NCBI RefSeq assembly: GCF_024169655.1
Contig: NZ_JALJWV010000001.1
Span: 6,120,001 to 6,184,000, forward strand
Length of the DNA: 64,000 nucleotides
From: Pseudomonas marginalis
GTDB taxonomy: Bacteria > Pseudomonadota > Gammaproteobacteria > Pseudomonadales > Pseudomonadaceae
Reading direction: 5' to 3'
Positions 7,859 to 16,339 of the stretch are shown piece by piece. Under the pieces are notes generated by a model, which did no database searches, had not been told where the DNA came from, and saw only the letters and a program-made list of their open reading frames with translations. The number at the start of each line of letters is the position of its first letter. The first letter of the stretch is position 1. The translations under genes were made by a program, and so were the position numbers.

Positions 7859-9007
7859 TTACGCCAGCAACGGCGGAAGTTCTTTGTTCAACGCCAGTTT
7901 TTCCATCACGGCGCTGCCGGTCAGCGCGTAGCCCAGCAGGCGGCCGCCGGTGTCGCGGCACAGGGCCTTGATGTCGGCGCCCTGTCCTTCGACGCTCCAC
8001 ACGCCTTCGGTGCCCCGTGGCGGTGGCGAAACCACCAGCGGGCAGACCGGGGTTTTCACGGTGACCGGCATCGGCCCATAGCTCACAGCCGTGGCGTTGC
8101 CCGCCAGGGTCTGGGCCAGGGCGCGGGCGCAGCTCATCAGCGGCATGACGTACAGCAGGTTCAAGCCATCGACCTCGGCGCAGTCGCCCAGGGCATAGAT
8201 GTTGGCGTGGGAAGTCTTGAGGTGGCGGTCGACCATGATCCCGCGGTTGATCTGCAGGCCGGCAGCCGCGGCCAGATCGACACGCGGGCGCAGGCCGATG
8301 GCCGAGACCACCAGGTCGCAGCGGACCACTTCACCGTCCGACAGGTGCGCTTCCAGGCCGTCGGCGCTGCGTTGCAGGCGGTTGAGCACCGGGCCCAGGT
8401 GGAAGCGCGCCCCAAGGCCTTCCAGTCCGGCCTGCACCGCTGCGGCAGCCGCCGGGTGCAGCAGGGTTGGCATGACTTGCTCGCACGGCGCCACCAGGTC
8501 GATTTCGTAGCCACCGAGGATCAGGTCGTTGGCAAATTCGCAGCCGATCAGGCCGGCGCCGAGCAGCAGGACGCGGCGTTTACCGACGGCTGCTGCGCGA
8601 AAGCGCGCGTAGTCTTCAAGATCGTTGATCGGGAAAATCAGCTGCGCAGCGTCGCCTTCGACCGGCACTCGCACGGTTTCCGCGCCCCAGGCCAGGACCA
8701 GGTCGCGGTAGGCCACCGCTTCTTCACCGATCCACAGGCGCTTGTGGCCCGGGTCGATGCCGGTGATACGGGTATGCGTGCGCACTTCGGCCTTGAGTTG
8801 CTCGGCCATGGCGCCAGGTTCAGCCATGCTCAGGCCATCGGCTTCCTTGTTCTTGGCAAAGCCGGTGGAGAGCATGGGCTTGGAGTAGGAGCGCCCATCA
8901 TCCGCGGTGATCAGCAGCAACGGGGTTTCGCTGTCGAGCTTGCGAAACTCGCGGGCCACGTTGTAACCGGCCAGTCCTGTGCCGACGATCACGACAGGTG
9001 CGTTCAT
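7859..9007 (-). CDS. rubB: rubredoxin-NAD(+) reductase
   Basis: 382 residues, FAD/NAD(P)-binding disulfide-reductase-like fold. The N-terminal GTGLAGYNVAREFRK motif binds FAD, a second GAGLIGCEFANDL motif (~145-160) binds NADH, and YALGDCAEVDG (~270) is the second FAD-binding site. It passes electrons from NADH to rubredoxin, encoded 36 bases upstream on the same strand, for alkane hydroxylase or oxidative-stress partners. Ends at the expected length. The gene pair matches PAO1 PA5349/PA5350 from memory, although PAO1 has two rubredoxins there and this window has one. Confidence 0.93.
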   Translation of the reverse strand: MNAPVVIVGTGLAGYNVAREFRKLDSETPLLLITADDGRSYSKPMLSTGFAKNKEADGLSMAEPGAMAEQLKAEVRTHTRITGIDPGHKRLWIGEEAVAYRDLVLAWGAETVRVPVEGDAAQLIFPINDLEDYARFRAAAVGKRRVLLLGAGLIGCEFANDLILGGYEIDLVAPCEQVMPTLLHPAAAAAVQAGLEGLGARFHLGPVLNRLQRSADGLEAHLSDGEVVRCDLVVSAIGLRPRVDLAAAAGLQINRGIMVDRHLKTSHANIYALGDCAEVDGLNLLYVMPLMSCARALAQTLAGNATAVSYGPMPVTVKTPVCPLVVSPPPRGTEGVWSVEGQGADIKALCRDTGGRLLGYALTGSAVMEKLALNKELPPLLA

Positions 9008-9043
9008 TCCTTTCTCCTTGTAATACGTTTCTTAAATTCGCGA

Positions 9044-9211
9044 TTACGCGATTTCGATCATTTCGAAATCGGTTTTGCCCACGCCGCAGTCCGGGCACAG
9101 CCAGTCTTCCGGAACGTCCTGCCACAGGGTACCCGGAGCGATTCCGTCATCCGGCCAGCCTTCCGCTTCGTTATAGATCAGGCCGCAGACTACACATTGC
9201 CACTTCTTCAT
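9044..9211 (-). CDS. rubA: rubredoxin
   Basis: 55 residues (MKKWQCVVCGLIYNEAEGWP ... WLCPDCGVGKTDFE). The two CxxC pairs (C6-x2-C9 and C39-x2-C42) are the complete iron ligand set of a one-iron rubredoxin, and the PDDGIAPGT and DVPEDWLCPDCG segments are family hallmarks. Small soluble electron carrier reduced by the enzyme encoded immediately downstream. Only one rubredoxin gene is present; the region upstream to ubiC (9212-9408) has a GCCCGG/CCGGGC hairpin near 9340-9360 but no second copy. Confidence 0.95.
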   Translation of the reverse strand: MKKWQCVVCGLIYNEAEGWPDDGIAPGTLWQDVPEDWLCPDCGVGKTDFEMIEIA

Positions 9212-9408
9212 TTACTTGCTTCCTCAGGGTCCAGGCAGGTTGGCCGACGGTCGATAGATCTCGCGTTGCCGTGCGGCTCAGCGCGTTTTGTACTGATCGG
9301 GGCCTGCAGATGCAAGCACGATCGACGCAAGGCAGCGGTTCAGCCCGGCAAAAGAGCCGGGCGCCATGGTAAGCTCGCCGCCTCTTTTGCTGCCAATATT
9401 GACGCACC

Positions 9409-9972
9409 GTGCCGCACTCAATCGCCCTTCCCGATGCTTGCCAATGGCTGACCCAGAGCCTTCTGAGCCCCCTGCCCGCGCCGTTGACCCTTGACTGGCT
9501 GTTCGACGAGGGCTCGCTGACGCGGCGCCTGACGCGGCTGTCCAACGACGGTTTCAGCGTGACGCCGCTGTGCGAAGGCTGGCAGCCGCTGCGCGACGAC
9601 GAATGCGCGGCGCTGGACCTGCCCTTGGCCAGTATCGGTTGGGTACGCGAAGTGTATTTGTGCGGGCATGCCCGGCCGTGGGTGTTTGCCCGCAGCGTGG
9701 CGTCGCGCAGTGCGTTACAAGGCGACGGGCTGCATATGGACGCGCTGGGGAGCCGCTCCCTGGGCGAACTGCTGTTCTGCGACCGCGCGTTCACGCGCCG
9801 GGCGATCGAGGTCTGCCATTACCCGCGCCCATGGTTGCCTGCGGCGGATCGGGTCGACGGGCTGTGGGCGCGCCGCTCGCGGTTCGATCGTGGGACGCTG
9901 AGCGTACTGGTCGCCGAAATCTTCCTGCCGAGCCTGTGGCATGCGGTGCATGACCACCCGGAGAACTGCTGA
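9409..9972 (+). CDS. ubiC: chorismate pyruvate-lyase
   Basis: 187 residues from a GTG start. Converts chorismate to 4-hydroxybenzoate and pyruvate, the first committed step of ubiquinone synthesis. Family features visible: LTRRLTRLSNDGFSVTPLCE near the N-terminus, REVYLCG in the middle and ELLFCDRAFTRRAIEV with the conserved Arg and Glu. Its TGA overlaps the ATG of ubiA (TGATG at 9970-9974), so the two are translationally coupled. The gene is divergent from rubA. Confidence 0.93.
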   Translation: MPHSIALPDACQWLTQSLLSPLPAPLTLDWLFDEGSLTRRLTRLSNDGFSVTPLCEGWQPLRDDECAALDLPLASIGWVREVYLCGHARPWVFARSVASRSALQGDGLHMDALGSRSLGELLFCDRAFTRRAIEVCHYPRPWLPAADRVDGLWARRSRFDRGTLSVLVAEIFLPSLWHAVHDHPENC

Positions 9973-10862
9973 TGTATCAACGCCTGCTCAAATCCTTGAA
10001 CCATCTGAACCCCAGGGCCTGGGATTTCATTCAGTTGACCCGCATGGACAAACCCATCGGCATCTACCTGCTGCTGTGGCCGACGCTGTGGGCGCTGTGG
10101 ATCGCCGGCAAGGGCTCGCCGTCCTTGAGCAATATCGTGATTTTCGTGCTCGGCGTGGTGCTGACCCGCGCCGGTGGCTGCGTGATCAATGACTGGGCCG
10201 ACCGCAAGGTCGACGGCCATGTGAAGCGCACCGAGCAACGCCCGCTGGTCAGCGGCAAGATCAGCTCGAAAGAGGCGCTGGTATTTTTCGCGCTGCTGAT
10301 GGGCATCAGTTTCCTGCTGGTGCTGCTGACCAACGCGACGACCATCCTGCTGTCCCTCGGCGGCCTGGCGCTGGCGGCAAGCTATCCGTTCATGAAGCGC
10401 TACACCTATTACCCGCAGGTGGTGCTGGGCGCGGCGTTTTCCTGGGGCATGCCGATGGCGTTCACCGCCGAGACCGGCAGCCTGCCTGCCGCCGCGTGGC
10501 TGCTGTATATCGCCAATGTGCTGTGGACGGTGGGCTACGACACCTATTACGCCATGACGGACCGCGACGACGACTTGAAGATCGGCGTGAAATCCACCGC
10601 CATTCTGTTTGGCGACGCCGACCGGGTGATCATTCTGACCCTGCAAGGCCTGGCGCTCGCGTGCCTGTTACTGGCTGGGGCGCGGTTTGAGTTGGGCGGC
10701 TGGTTCCACTTGGGGTTGCTGGCGGCGGCGGGCTGTTTTGCCTGGGAATTCTGGTACACCCGCGACAGGGACCGGATGAAGTGCTTCAAGGCGTTTTTGC
10801 ACAACCACTGGGCAGGGTTGGCGATCTTTGTCGGGATTGTCGCGGATTACGGGTTGCGATGA
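9972..10862 (+). CDS. ubiA: 4-hydroxybenzoate polyprenyltransferase
   Basis: 296 residues, integral membrane enzyme with about eight or nine hydrophobic helices. It attaches the polyprenyl tail to 4-hydroxybenzoate. The two Mg2+-prenyl-diphosphate motifs are present: NDWADRKVD (residues 73-81) and DRDDDLKIG in the second half. The start overlaps the ubiC stop, making a ubiCA operon. A short GCCCCT/AGGGGC inverted repeat follows the stop (about 10870-10889) without a clear T-run. Confidence 0.96.
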   Translation: MYQRLLKSLNHLNPRAWDFIQLTRMDKPIGIYLLLWPTLWALWIAGKGSPSLSNIVIFVLGVVLTRAGGCVINDWADRKVDGHVKRTEQRPLVSGKISSKEALVFFALLMGISFLLVLLTNATTILLSLGGLALAASYPFMKRYTYYPQVVLGAAFSWGMPMAFTAETGSLPAAAWLLYIANVLWTVGYDTYYAMTDRDDDLKIGVKSTAILFGDADRVIILTLQGLALACLLLAGARFELGGWFHLGLLAAAGCFAWEFWYTRDRDRMKCFKAFLHNHWAGLAIFVGIVADYGLR

Positions 10863-10893
10863 GGAGCCAGGCCCCTCATCGCTAGGGGCTGAA

Positions 10894-11274
10894 CTACGGC
10901 TTGGCGACTTTCCAGGCCCCGTCCATCTTGCCTTCACCGGTCGTGTCGCCGGCCTTCTTGTCCATGACGAAGGTGTAGAGCGGCTTGCCGCTGTAGGCCC
11001 ACTGACTCTTTTGATCGTCACGGGTGATCACGGTCCACTTGCCCATAGGCTTGTCGGTGGATTCAGCCATCAACGGCGGCCAGTTGGCGGCGCACTTATC
11101 GTTGCACATGGATTTGCCATCGGCATCCTTGGCGAAGGTGTAGAGCGTCATGCCCTTTTGATCGACCAGCATCCCGTCTTTGGTCATCGCAGGGTCGGCG
11201 GCAAACGCCAATGTCGGCAGCGTCAACGCCGCCGTGACCAGCAAGGCCTTCCAGGAAAAAGTACTGTAAGTCAT
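10894..11274 (-). CDS. secreted small repeat protein (COG4315-like)
   Basis: 126 residues from the ATG at 11272-11274, which has AGGAAGG upstream; a longer frame would run into the Pho box. A Sec signal peptide (MTYSTFSWKALLVTAALTLP ... AFA) is followed by two copies of the 'DxKGMTLYTFAKD ... C.D.CAANWPPL' and 'SGKPLYTFVMDKKAGDTTG' type typical of the secreted-repeat/COG4315 family. The function of the family is not known; it is periplasmic or exported. The gene diverges from phoB, so the intervening Pho box could act on both sides. Confidence 0.85.
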   Translation of the reverse strand: MTYSTFSWKALLVTAALTLPTLAFAADPAMTKDGMLVDQKGMTLYTFAKDADGKSMCNDKCAANWPPLMAESTDKPMGKWTVITRDDQKSQWAYSGKPLYTFVMDKKAGDTTGEGKMDGAWKVAKP

Positions 11275-11356
11275 CGGAACCTTCCTTTTGTGGTTGTCAG
11301 GATTCGGACCCAAAGCGTAGTCCACGGAGGCGGGAATTGCGCAAGCAGCTAAATTA

Positions 11357-11374
11357 CTGTCACACGACTGCAAT
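11357..11374 (+). promoter_or_regulatory. Pho box upstream of phoB
   Basis: CTGTCAC-ACGA-CTGCAAT: two 7-base half sites separated by four bases, close to the PhoB consensus (CTGTCAT N4 CTGTCAT). It lies 54 bases before the phoB ATG, consistent with autoregulation of phoBR under phosphate limitation. Confidence 0.75.
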
Positions 11375-11428
11375 AATTCCGTTATCTAATGCGGCGCAAG
11401 ACAGTTAAATGACATGAGGATTTTAGGC

Positions 11429-12118
11429 ATGGTTGGCAGGAGCATTCTGATCGTCGACGACGAAGCGCCCATTCGCGAGATGATCGCCGTCGCGTTGGAA
11501 ATGGCCGGCTATGACTGCCTTGAGGCCGAAAACTCGCAGCAGGCCCATGCCATTATTGTCGACCGCAAACCGGACCTGATCCTGCTGGACTGGATGCTGC
11601 CCGGCACCTCCGGCATCGAACTGGCCCGCCGCCTCAAGCGTGACGAGCTGACCGGCGATATCCCGATCATCATGCTCACCGCCAAGGGCGAAGAGGACAA
11701 CAAGATCCAGGGCCTGGAAGTCGGCGCCGATGACTACATCACCAAGCCGTTTTCCCCACGGGAACTGGTCGCACGCCTGAAAGCCGTACTGCGGCGTGCC
11801 GGCCCTACCGATGGCGAAGCGCCGATCGAAGTCGGCGGCCTGTTGCTGGACCCGATCAGCCACCGCGTGACCATCGACGGCAAGCCCGCCGAGATGGGCC
11901 CGACCGAATACCGCCTGCTGCAGTTCTTCATGACCCATCAGGAGCGCGCCTACACGCGTGGCCAGTTGCTGGACCAAGTGTGGGGCGGCAACGTGTACGT
12001 GGAAGAACGCACCGTGGACGTGCATATCCGTCGCCTGCGCAAAGCCTTGGGCGATGCCTACGAGAATCTGGTACAAACCGTGCGCGGCACCGGCTATCGG
12101 TTTTCCACCAAGGGCTGA
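11429..12118 (+). CDS. phoB: phosphate regulon response regulator
   Basis: 229 residues from the ATG at 11429, exactly the usual PhoB length; this ATG has GAGGA at a suitable distance, whereas the ATG at 11414 does not. Receiver domain 1-120 with phosphoacceptor D54 (LLDW) and the conserved Lys (YITKPF); winged-helix DNA-binding domain ~130-229 (YRLLQFFMTH ... RTVDVHIRRLRKAL). Binds Pho boxes such as those noted before pstS, pstC and itself. Followed by phoR after 59 bases. Confidence 0.97.
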   Translation: MVGRSILIVDDEAPIREMIAVALEMAGYDCLEAENSQQAHAIIVDRKPDLILLDWMLPGTSGIELARRLKRDELTGDIPIIMLTAKGEEDNKIQGLEVGADDYITKPFSPRELVARLKAVLRRAGPTDGEAPIEVGGLLLDPISHRVTIDGKPAEMGPTEYRLLQFFMTHQERAYTRGQLLDQVWGGNVYVEERTVDVHIRRLRKALGDAYENLVQTVRGTGYRFSTKG

Positions 12119-12177
12119 GCCAGCCGGTTTCTGAACGCAAGAGCCTGACTTAACAGCTGACAAGGACGCATGTTCAA

Positions 12178-13500
12178 GTGAACCAAAACTGGCATGGCAC
12201 GCTGATCCGCCACCTGCTGCTGTTGATCACCGGCTGCTTGCTGGTAGGCCTGGTCAGCGGCCAATACGGCTGGAGCCTGGCCGTCGGCATTGGCCTGTAC
12301 CTGGGCTGGACCCTCAAGCAATTGCTGCGCCTGCATGAATGGCTGCGCCAGCACAAACCCGATGAAGCACCACCCGACGGCTACGGCCTGTGGGGCGAGG
12401 TGTTCGACAGCATCTACCACCTGCAACGCCGCGACCAACGGGTGCGCGGGCGCCTGCAAGCGGTGATCGACCGCGTACAGGAATCCACCGCCGCGCTGAA
12501 AGACGCGGTGATCATGCTCGACAGCGACGGCAACCTCGAATGGTGGAACCGCGCCGCCGAGACCCTGCTGGGCCTCAAGACGCCCCAGGACAGCGGCCAG
12601 CCGGTGACCAACCTGGTCCGCCACCCGCGCTTCAAGGAATACTTCGAGCAGGAAAATTACGAAGAAGCCCTGGAAATCCCCTCGCCCACCAACGACCGCG
12701 TGCGCATCCAGCTGTACCTGACGCGTTACGGCAACAACGAACATTTGATGCTGGTACGCGACGTGACCCGCATCCACCAGTTGGAACAGATGCGCAAGGA
12801 CTTCGTCGCCAACGTCTCCCACGAGCTGCGCACCCCCCTGACGGTGATCTGCGGCTACCTGGAGACGCTGCTGGACAACGTCGACGAGATCAACCCGCGC
12901 TGGAACCGTGCCCTGCAGCAAATGCAGCAGCAAGGCTCGCGCATGCAAACCCTGCTCAATGACTTGCTGTTGCTGGCCAAGCTGGAGGCGACCGATTACC
13001 CCTCGGATAGCCACCCGGTGGCGGTGCAAAGCCTGTTGCAGACCATCAAGAACGACGCACAGGCCCTCTCTGGCGAGCGCGGGCAACAGATCACCCTGGA
13101 AGCCGACCCGTCGATACTGCTCAAGGGCAGCGAAGGCGAATTGCGCAGCGCGTTTTCCAACCTGGTGTTCAACGCCGTGAAATACACCCAGGACAAAGGC
13201 AATATCCGCATCCGCTGGTGGGCCGACGCGCAGGGCGCACACCTGAGTGTGCAGGACTCCGGCATCGGCATCGACGCCAAGCACCTGCCACGCCTGACCG
13301 AGCGCTTCTACCGCGTCGACTCCAGCCGCAACTCCAACACCGGCGGCACCGGGCTCGGCCTGGCGATCGTCAAGCATGTGCTACTGCGCCACCGCGCCCG
13401 CCTGGAAATCAGCAGCGTGCTCGGCCACGGCAGCACCTTTACCTGCCATTTTCCACCGACCCAGGTGACCCGTTCACGGATGGTCGTGAATGATGAGTAA
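12178..13500 (+). CDS. phoR: phosphate regulon sensor histidine kinase
   Basis: 440 residues from a GTG start (the ATG shortly before it reads into a stop). Two N-terminal membrane helices (~10-45), a short cytoplasmic linker, a PAS domain (~95-195, DAVIMLDSDGNLEWWN), the dimerisation/phosphoacceptor segment with H215 (VSHELRTPL), and an ATPase domain (N box NLVFNAVKYT, G boxes DSGIGI and GGTGLGLAIVKH). Phosphorylates PhoB when the Pst-PhoU complex signals low phosphate. Confidence 0.96.
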   Translation: MNQNWHGTLIRHLLLLITGCLLVGLVSGQYGWSLAVGIGLYLGWTLKQLLRLHEWLRQHKPDEAPPDGYGLWGEVFDSIYHLQRRDQRVRGRLQAVIDRVQESTAALKDAVIMLDSDGNLEWWNRAAETLLGLKTPQDSGQPVTNLVRHPRFKEYFEQENYEEALEIPSPTNDRVRIQLYLTRYGNNEHLMLVRDVTRIHQLEQMRKDFVANVSHELRTPLTVICGYLETLLDNVDEINPRWNRALQQMQQQGSRMQTLLNDLLLLAKLEATDYPSDSHPVAVQSLLQTIKNDAQALSGERGQQITLEADPSILLKGSEGELRSAFSNLVFNAVKYTQDKGNIRIRWWADAQGAHLSVQDSGIGIDAKHLPRLTERFYRVDSSRNSNTGGTGLGLAIVKHVLLRHRARLEISSVLGHGSTFTCHFPPTQVTRSRMVVNDE

Positions 13501-13673
13501 CCCGGACACTCCCACATGTGGATTTGTAGGGTTTCGGAGATAGCATTCCTGGCCCCGTCAGGCAGCGAGCACTAGGCAAGCGCTGCGCCAGACGCTACAT
13601 TGGCCGACTTGCGTCTGCCTTTCAGGCGCTCCTGTCACCCCTATTGAACACACGGAACCCGCAAAACCCCATC

Positions 13674-15014
13674 ATGGACCCTTCCCCAAGTATCACCCTC
13701 GCCACGCTCTTCGCCGATTTCGGCATGATTCTCTTTGCACTGATCCTGGTACTGCTCAACGGTTTCTTCGTTGCGGCGGAGTTTGCCATGGTCAAATTGC
13801 GTTCCACGCGGGTCGAGGCCATCGCCCACACCAACGGTTGGCGCGGGCAGATCCTGCGCACCGTACACAGCCAGCTCGACGCCTACCTGTCGGCCTGCCA
13901 GTTGGGTATCACCCTCGCCTCCCTGGGCCTGGGCTGGGTCGGTGAGCCGGCCTTTGCGCATATCCTCGAGCCGCTGCTGGGCGCCGTCGGCGTCGAGTCG
14001 CCGGAAGTGATCAAGGGCGTGTCGTTCTTTTCCGCCTTCTTCCTGATTTCCTACCTGCACATCGTGGTAGGTGAACTGGCCCCCAAATCCTGGGCCATTC
14101 GCAAGCCGGAATTGCTGTCGCTATGGACGGCGGTGCCGCTGTACCTGTTCTACTGGGCCATGTACCCGGCGATCTACCTGCTCAACGCCAGCGCCAACGG
14201 CATCCTGCGTATCGCCGGGCAAGGCGAACCCGGCCCGCACCATGAGCACCAATACAGCCGCGAAGAACTCAAGCTGATCCTGCACTCCAGCCGTGGCCAG
14301 GACCCTAGCGACCAAGGCATGCGCGTATTGGCCTCGGCCGTGGAAATGGGCGAGTTGGAAGTAGTGGACTGGGCCAACTCGCGGGAAGACCTGGTAACCC
14401 TGGACTTCAACGCCCCGCTCAAGGAAATCCTCGCGCTGTTCCGTCGCCACAAATTCAGCCGTTATCCGGTGTATGACGCGCAGCGCAACGAGTTTGTCGG
14501 CCTGCTGCACATCAAGGACCTGCTGCTGGAACTGGCGAACCTGGAGCATATCCCCGAGTCGTTCAACCTGGCCGAACTGACCCGCCCGCTGGAGCGCGTG
14601 TCGCGGCACATGCCGCTGTCGCAGTTGCTGGAGCAGTTCCGCAAAGGCGGCGCGCACTTCGCCCTGGTGGAAGAGGCCGACGGCAATATCATCGGCTACC
14701 TGACCATGGAAGACGTGCTCGAAGTGCTGGTGGGCGATATCCAGGACGAACACCGCAAGGCCGAACGCGGCATCCTCGCCTACCAGCCGGGCAAACTGCT
14801 GGTACGCGGCGATACGCCGCTGTTCAAGGTGGAACGCCTGCTGGGCGTCGACCTCGACCACATCGAAGCGGAAACCCTGGCCGGGCTGGTCTACGACACC
14901 CTCAAGCGGGTACCGGAAGAGGAAGAAGTGCTCGAAGTTGAAGGCCTGCGGATCATCATCAAGAAGATGAAAGGGCCAAAAATCGTGCTGGCCAAGGTCC
15001 TGCTGCTGGACTGA
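13674..15014 (+). CDS. HlyC/CorC-family membrane protein (DUF21, CBS pair)
   Basis: 446 residues from the ATG at 13674; a TTG start ten codons earlier is possible. N-terminal DUF21/CNNM membrane domain with about four hydrophobic segments (FGMILFALILVLLNGFF ... FFSAFFLISYLHIVVGELAP), two CBS domains (~205-330), and a C-terminal CorC/HlyC transporter-associated domain. Proteins of this type are linked to Mg2+/Co2+ efflux or membrane ion homeostasis; the 'hemolysin' name is historical. It stands alone between phoR and a convergent peptidase gene, as in other Pseudomonas. Confidence 0.9.
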   Translation: MDPSPSITLATLFADFGMILFALILVLLNGFFVAAEFAMVKLRSTRVEAIAHTNGWRGQILRTVHSQLDAYLSACQLGITLASLGLGWVGEPAFAHILEPLLGAVGVESPEVIKGVSFFSAFFLISYLHIVVGELAPKSWAIRKPELLSLWTAVPLYLFYWAMYPAIYLLNASANGILRIAGQGEPGPHHEHQYSREELKLILHSSRGQDPSDQGMRVLASAVEMGELEVVDWANSREDLVTLDFNAPLKEILALFRRHKFSRYPVYDAQRNEFVGLLHIKDLLLELANLEHIPESFNLAELTRPLERVSRHMPLSQLLEQFRKGGAHFALVEEADGNIIGYLTMEDVLEVLVGDIQDEHRKAERGILAYQPGKLLVRGDTPLFKVERLLGVDLDHIEAETLAGLVYDTLKRVPEEEEVLEVEGLRIIIKKMKGPKIVLAKVLLLD

Positions 15015-15017
15015 CCC

Positions 15018-15689
15018 TCAATTGCCCAATGCGAAATTGGGCAATACCCCCACGGGCTGGTTGAACTCATACGGGATCGATACCAGCCCTGCCTCGGTAC
15101 TCTGCTGCACCACAAAGTGCAGGTGCGGCCCGCTGCTGTTGCCGGTATTGCCCGACAACGCCAACGCACCGCCCAGCGCCACCCGCTGCCCGACTCTGAC
15201 GCTGACCGAACCTTGTTTGAGGTGCAGGTACACGCCCTGGGTGCCGTCATCGTGCTGCACTCGCACGAAATTCCCCGACGCATCGTTGCCGCGCCCGGCC
15301 TGGCTATTTTCGATCTTCACCACCACACCGCTGCGCGCCGCAATGATCGGCGTGCCTTCGGGCATGGCAATGTCCATGGCGTAGCGGCTTTTGGCGTCGG
15401 TATGGCTGAAGTTGCCGTTGGGGCCTTGGGTCAGGCGAAAGGGTCCACCGCGCCAAGGCAACGGGTAGCGGTAGGCTTGCAGCGAGTAACCGGGTTTTGG
15501 CCGGTCGAGCACCGGCCGTTGCACACGCTCGGCCCTGCGCTCCTGGATCACGAACGCCTGGGCGCCGGGGGTTTGCCGGTCGCTGAAAAACACCTCGCCA
15601 TTGGCATCGGTGGATTTGTAGAGGGTCATGGCCAGGGTCGACGTGGCGACCGTGGCCAGCCCACAGAACAGCAATAGGCGAAGGAGCAT
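15018..15689 (-). CDS. secreted M23-family metallopeptidase with N-terminal DUF4124
   Basis: 223 residues with a signal peptide (MLLRLLLFCGLATVATSTLA), a DUF4124-type segment (MTLYKSTDANGEVFFSDRQ, residues ~20-45), and a LytM/M23 domain (~90-215) in which the zinc-site motifs FSHTDAKSRYAMDIAMPEG and GPHLHFVV are intact. Likely a periplasmic peptidoglycan endopeptidase or activator of cell-wall hydrolases. Convergent with the CorC-like gene, only three bases between the stops. Confidence 0.9.
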   Translation of the reverse strand: MLLRLLLFCGLATVATSTLAMTLYKSTDANGEVFFSDRQTPGAQAFVIQERRAERVQRPVLDRPKPGYSLQAYRYPLPWRGGPFRLTQGPNGNFSHTDAKSRYAMDIAMPEGTPIIAARSGVVVKIENSQAGRGNDASGNFVRVQHDDGTQGVYLHLKQGSVSVRVGQRVALGGALALSGNTGNSSGPHLHFVVQQSTEAGLVSIPYEFNQPVGVLPNFALGN

Positions 15690-15754
15690 GGCGTGAACCT
15701 GCCGGGGAGACTGAACGGCAGGCTAGCAACGGTTGATGACAACTCTGGGTGAGG

Positions 15755-16054
15755 TCAGGCCGGCAATGCGGTAAAACAGATATCGACGTCCATCCGGGCG
15801 GCGCCCGACAAGTTGGCTAACGCATCAAGAGAAAACTTATCGATCTTGCCGTTAAGCACATCGTTAAGGCGAGGCTGACTGATACCCAGCCTTTGTGCCG
15901 CATCCTTCTGAGAGAGCTCCCAACTGCGGATGGTCTTGCATAACGCCAACAGCAGTTTTGAACGCAGGCGCATATTGACGGCTTGCTCGGGAGTGTCTTC
16001 CAAGGCATCCCATACACAGTTGAAACGTTCGGTAGGTAACTTTTGATTTGTCAT
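15755..16054 (-). CDS. XRE-family antitoxin, orphan (HigA/RelB-type partner)
   Basis: 99 residues with a helix-turn-helix (LSQKDAAQRLGISQPRLNDV, about residues 48-67). Antitoxins of this kind follow a RelE/HigB-type toxin and repress the shared promoter. Its start lies just inside the end of the toxin remnant at 16052-16152, the normal toxin-antitoxin spacing. The toxin has lost its middle, so this gene is an orphan: it may still act as a regulator or protect against a homologous toxin elsewhere. Confidence 0.85.
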   Translation of the reverse strand: MTNQKLPTERFNCVWDALEDTPEQAVNMRLRSKLLLALCKTIRSWELSQKDAAQRLGISQPRLNDVLNGKIDKFSLDALANLSGAARMDVDICFTALPA

Positions 16055-16058
16055 GGGC

Positions 16059-16152
16059 TTAACCTAATTCCTGCAGTCTGGCGCGAGCCAGTTCGATGTC
16101 TGAGATCCTTGAGCGAACTTCCTAGAAACACCACATCCTTGTGCCTCGGCAT
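16059..16152 (-). pseudogene. RelE/HigB-type toxin gene with internal deletion
   Basis: The frame opens with MPRHKDVVFLGSSLKDLR, the usual N-terminus of phage-derived Gp49/HigB-like toxins (~110 residues). It then jumps directly to sequence that in another frame reads SDIELARARLQELG-stop, the usual C-terminus. The catalytic middle (~70-80 residues, over 200 bases) is missing and the fusion is out of frame, so no toxin can be made. The downstream antitoxin at 15755-16054 is intact. Confidence 0.75.
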
Positions 16153-16237
16153 TGGCTTCTCCTTTCCTGGAAAGAAAAAGCGTAATAGACGATTCGGCCA
16201 GAGGCGGTAGAGGTTTGTTTCAAGGCATAGCAAAAGC

Positions 16238-16261
16238 TCGATGACACTGAAGCGTCATCGA
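16238..16261. other. inverted repeat
   Basis: TCGATGAC (16238-16245) pairs with GTCATCGA (16254-16261). On the minus strand a short T-rich stretch follows (GCTTTTGC), so it may be a second, weak terminator behind the response-regulator gene. Confidence 0.45.
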
Positions 16262-16297
16262 AAGACTATATCGAAACAGATATAAATCAAGTAACCC

Positions 16298-16329
16298 AAC
16301 GGGAATCAGACCGTCGGTCGATTCCCGTT
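16298..16329. terminator. hairpin downstream of the response-regulator gene
   Basis: AACGGGAATC (16298-16307) pairs perfectly with GATTCCCGTT (16320-16329). It lies 11 bases past the stop of the response regulator on the minus strand; the T-run after it is weak, so termination is likely but not certain. Confidence 0.6.
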
Positions 16330-16339
16330 ATTCAGACGA

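Noticed and set aside
9338..9362. GCCCGG/CCGGGC hairpin upstream of ubiC as a possible terminator or riboswitch
   Set aside because: It lies between divergent genes, has no T-run and no conserved riboswitch core that I recognise.
12094..13377. Long open frame antisense to phoR
   Set aside because: A shadow of phoR codon usage, no start signal, no domain; phoR is unambiguous.
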